Source: a bacterium (GTDB lineage: Bacteria; Latescibacterota; Latescibacteria; Latescibacterales; Latescibacteraceae). Taken from it: a DNA stretch of 5,581 nt. The notes beneath the pieces are model-generated. The model had not been told where the DNA came from. It did not search any database and saw nothing but the letters and a program-made list of their open reading frames with translations. How positions within the stretch are numbered: position 1 is the stretch's first letter; each line of letters starts with the position of its first letter. Positions 5,406 through 5,581 of the stretch are shown here, one piece after another. The position numbers and the translations under genes are program-made. The stretch spans positions 1-5,581 of the forward strand of contig JAJFUH010000144.1 in the NCBI GenBank assembly GCA_021372535.1. The letters are read 5' to 3'.

Positions 5406-5581
5406 CTTTAAACGCCTGGCCGGATTATCGGGACGGATAAATTGAAACCTTTGAAATAATCTGAACTCAGTAATAGTGGTAATTCCCGGTAATAATTTTT
5501 AGGAATTACTAAAAAAAGAATCGCAAATAACTGTCACTATAACAGAAAATCTCCTTTTTAGGTGATAGATATAAACTCTCA
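5396..5581. other. AT-rich non-coding right end of the window
   Basis: Apart from the candidate -35 box and the inverted repeat at 5479-5509 I find no gene. Two minus-strand frames enter from the right edge and stop at about 5509 and 5500, but both are under 30 codons here and show no coding character. A small CTGT/ACAG inverted pair lies around 5531-5544. Confidence 0.5.
5479..5509. repeat. 8-bp inverted repeat in AT-rich upstream DNA
   Basis: GTAATTCC (5479-5486) and GGAATTAC (5502-5509) are perfect inverted arms with a 15-base loop. The GTAAT core recurs at 5470-5474, 5479-5483 and 5489-5493, and inverted at 5505-5509, so several alternative pairings exist. On the plus strand the stem is followed by an A-tract, not a T-tract, and on the minus strand the T-tract lies before the stem, so it is not an intrinsic terminator in either direction. 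It may be a cluster of regulator sites for the small gene or part of a gene end outside the window. Confidence 0.4.

Noticed and set aside
4868-5440. Plus-strand open frame of 190 codons over the small minus-strand gene
   Set aside because: No ribosome binding site before its ATG, an odd composition rich in Cys and mixed charges with no recognisable domain, and the opposite strand has a strong ribosome binding site and native-like codons. It is most likely an antisense shadow.
1-5581. CRISPR array, insertion sequence, phage or defence module
   Set aside because: No regularly spaced repeats of 25-40 bases, no transposase or integrase motifs, no long terminal inverted repeats around a gene, and no defence-type nuclease or helicase motifs were seen on either strand.

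Overview
The window reads as a piece of a free-living bacterial chromosome from the wider Fibrobacterota-Chlorobiota-Bacteroidota (FCB) surroundings, such as a KSB1-, Latescibacterota-, Zixibacteria- or Ignavibacteria-like lineage. This is inferred mainly from the 812-residue protein, which is a DUF3160 protein ending in an 'NTPNPFNPST...GVYFIRL' module typical of type IX secretion (T9SS) cargo in that group. The neighbouring secreted beta-propeller and B12-binding radical SAM protein are also common in Planctomycetes, Lentisphaerae and FCB candidate phyla. Base composition looks close to balanced in genes and clearly AT-rich between them. A species cannot be named from the sequence.

All four supported genes lie on the minus strand, so the window is transcribed from right to left. 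From the right: 5354-5581 is AT-rich non-coding DNA with inverted repeats and a candidate promoter; 4982-5353 encodes a small arginine-rich protein of no family I recognise; 4681-4981 is a gap with a 14-bp direct repeat and short palindromes; 2242-4680 encodes the secreted DUF3160/T9SS protein; 1867-2241 is a 375-bp gap holding a long imperfect inverted repeat just after DUF3160 and a candidate promoter for the next gene; 364-1866 encodes a secreted five-bladed beta-propeller protein of the GH32/GH43-like superfamily; 268-363 is a short gap with a 10-bp tandem motif; and 1-267 is the first 89 codons of a B12-binding-domain radical SAM protein that runs off the left edge.

The genes are spaced by 96 to 375 bp and do not overlap, so they look like independently transcribed units rather than an operon. 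Two encode exported proteins: one probably displayed on or secreted from the cell surface by T9SS, one with a plain Sec signal peptide and a carbohydrate-enzyme fold. Shared involvement in polysaccharide or surface polymer metabolism is possible but not shown.

I see no CRISPR array, tRNA, rRNA, insertion sequence, phage gene or obvious defence system. The points most worth a second look are an 8-bp perfect inverted repeat that brackets the predicted -10 element and covers the ribosome binding site of the small gene; a 9-bp motif (GGACTTTTG) at identical spacing in two of the promoter regions; the roughly 80-bp imperfect inverted repeat after DUF3160; and the small unknown protein itself.
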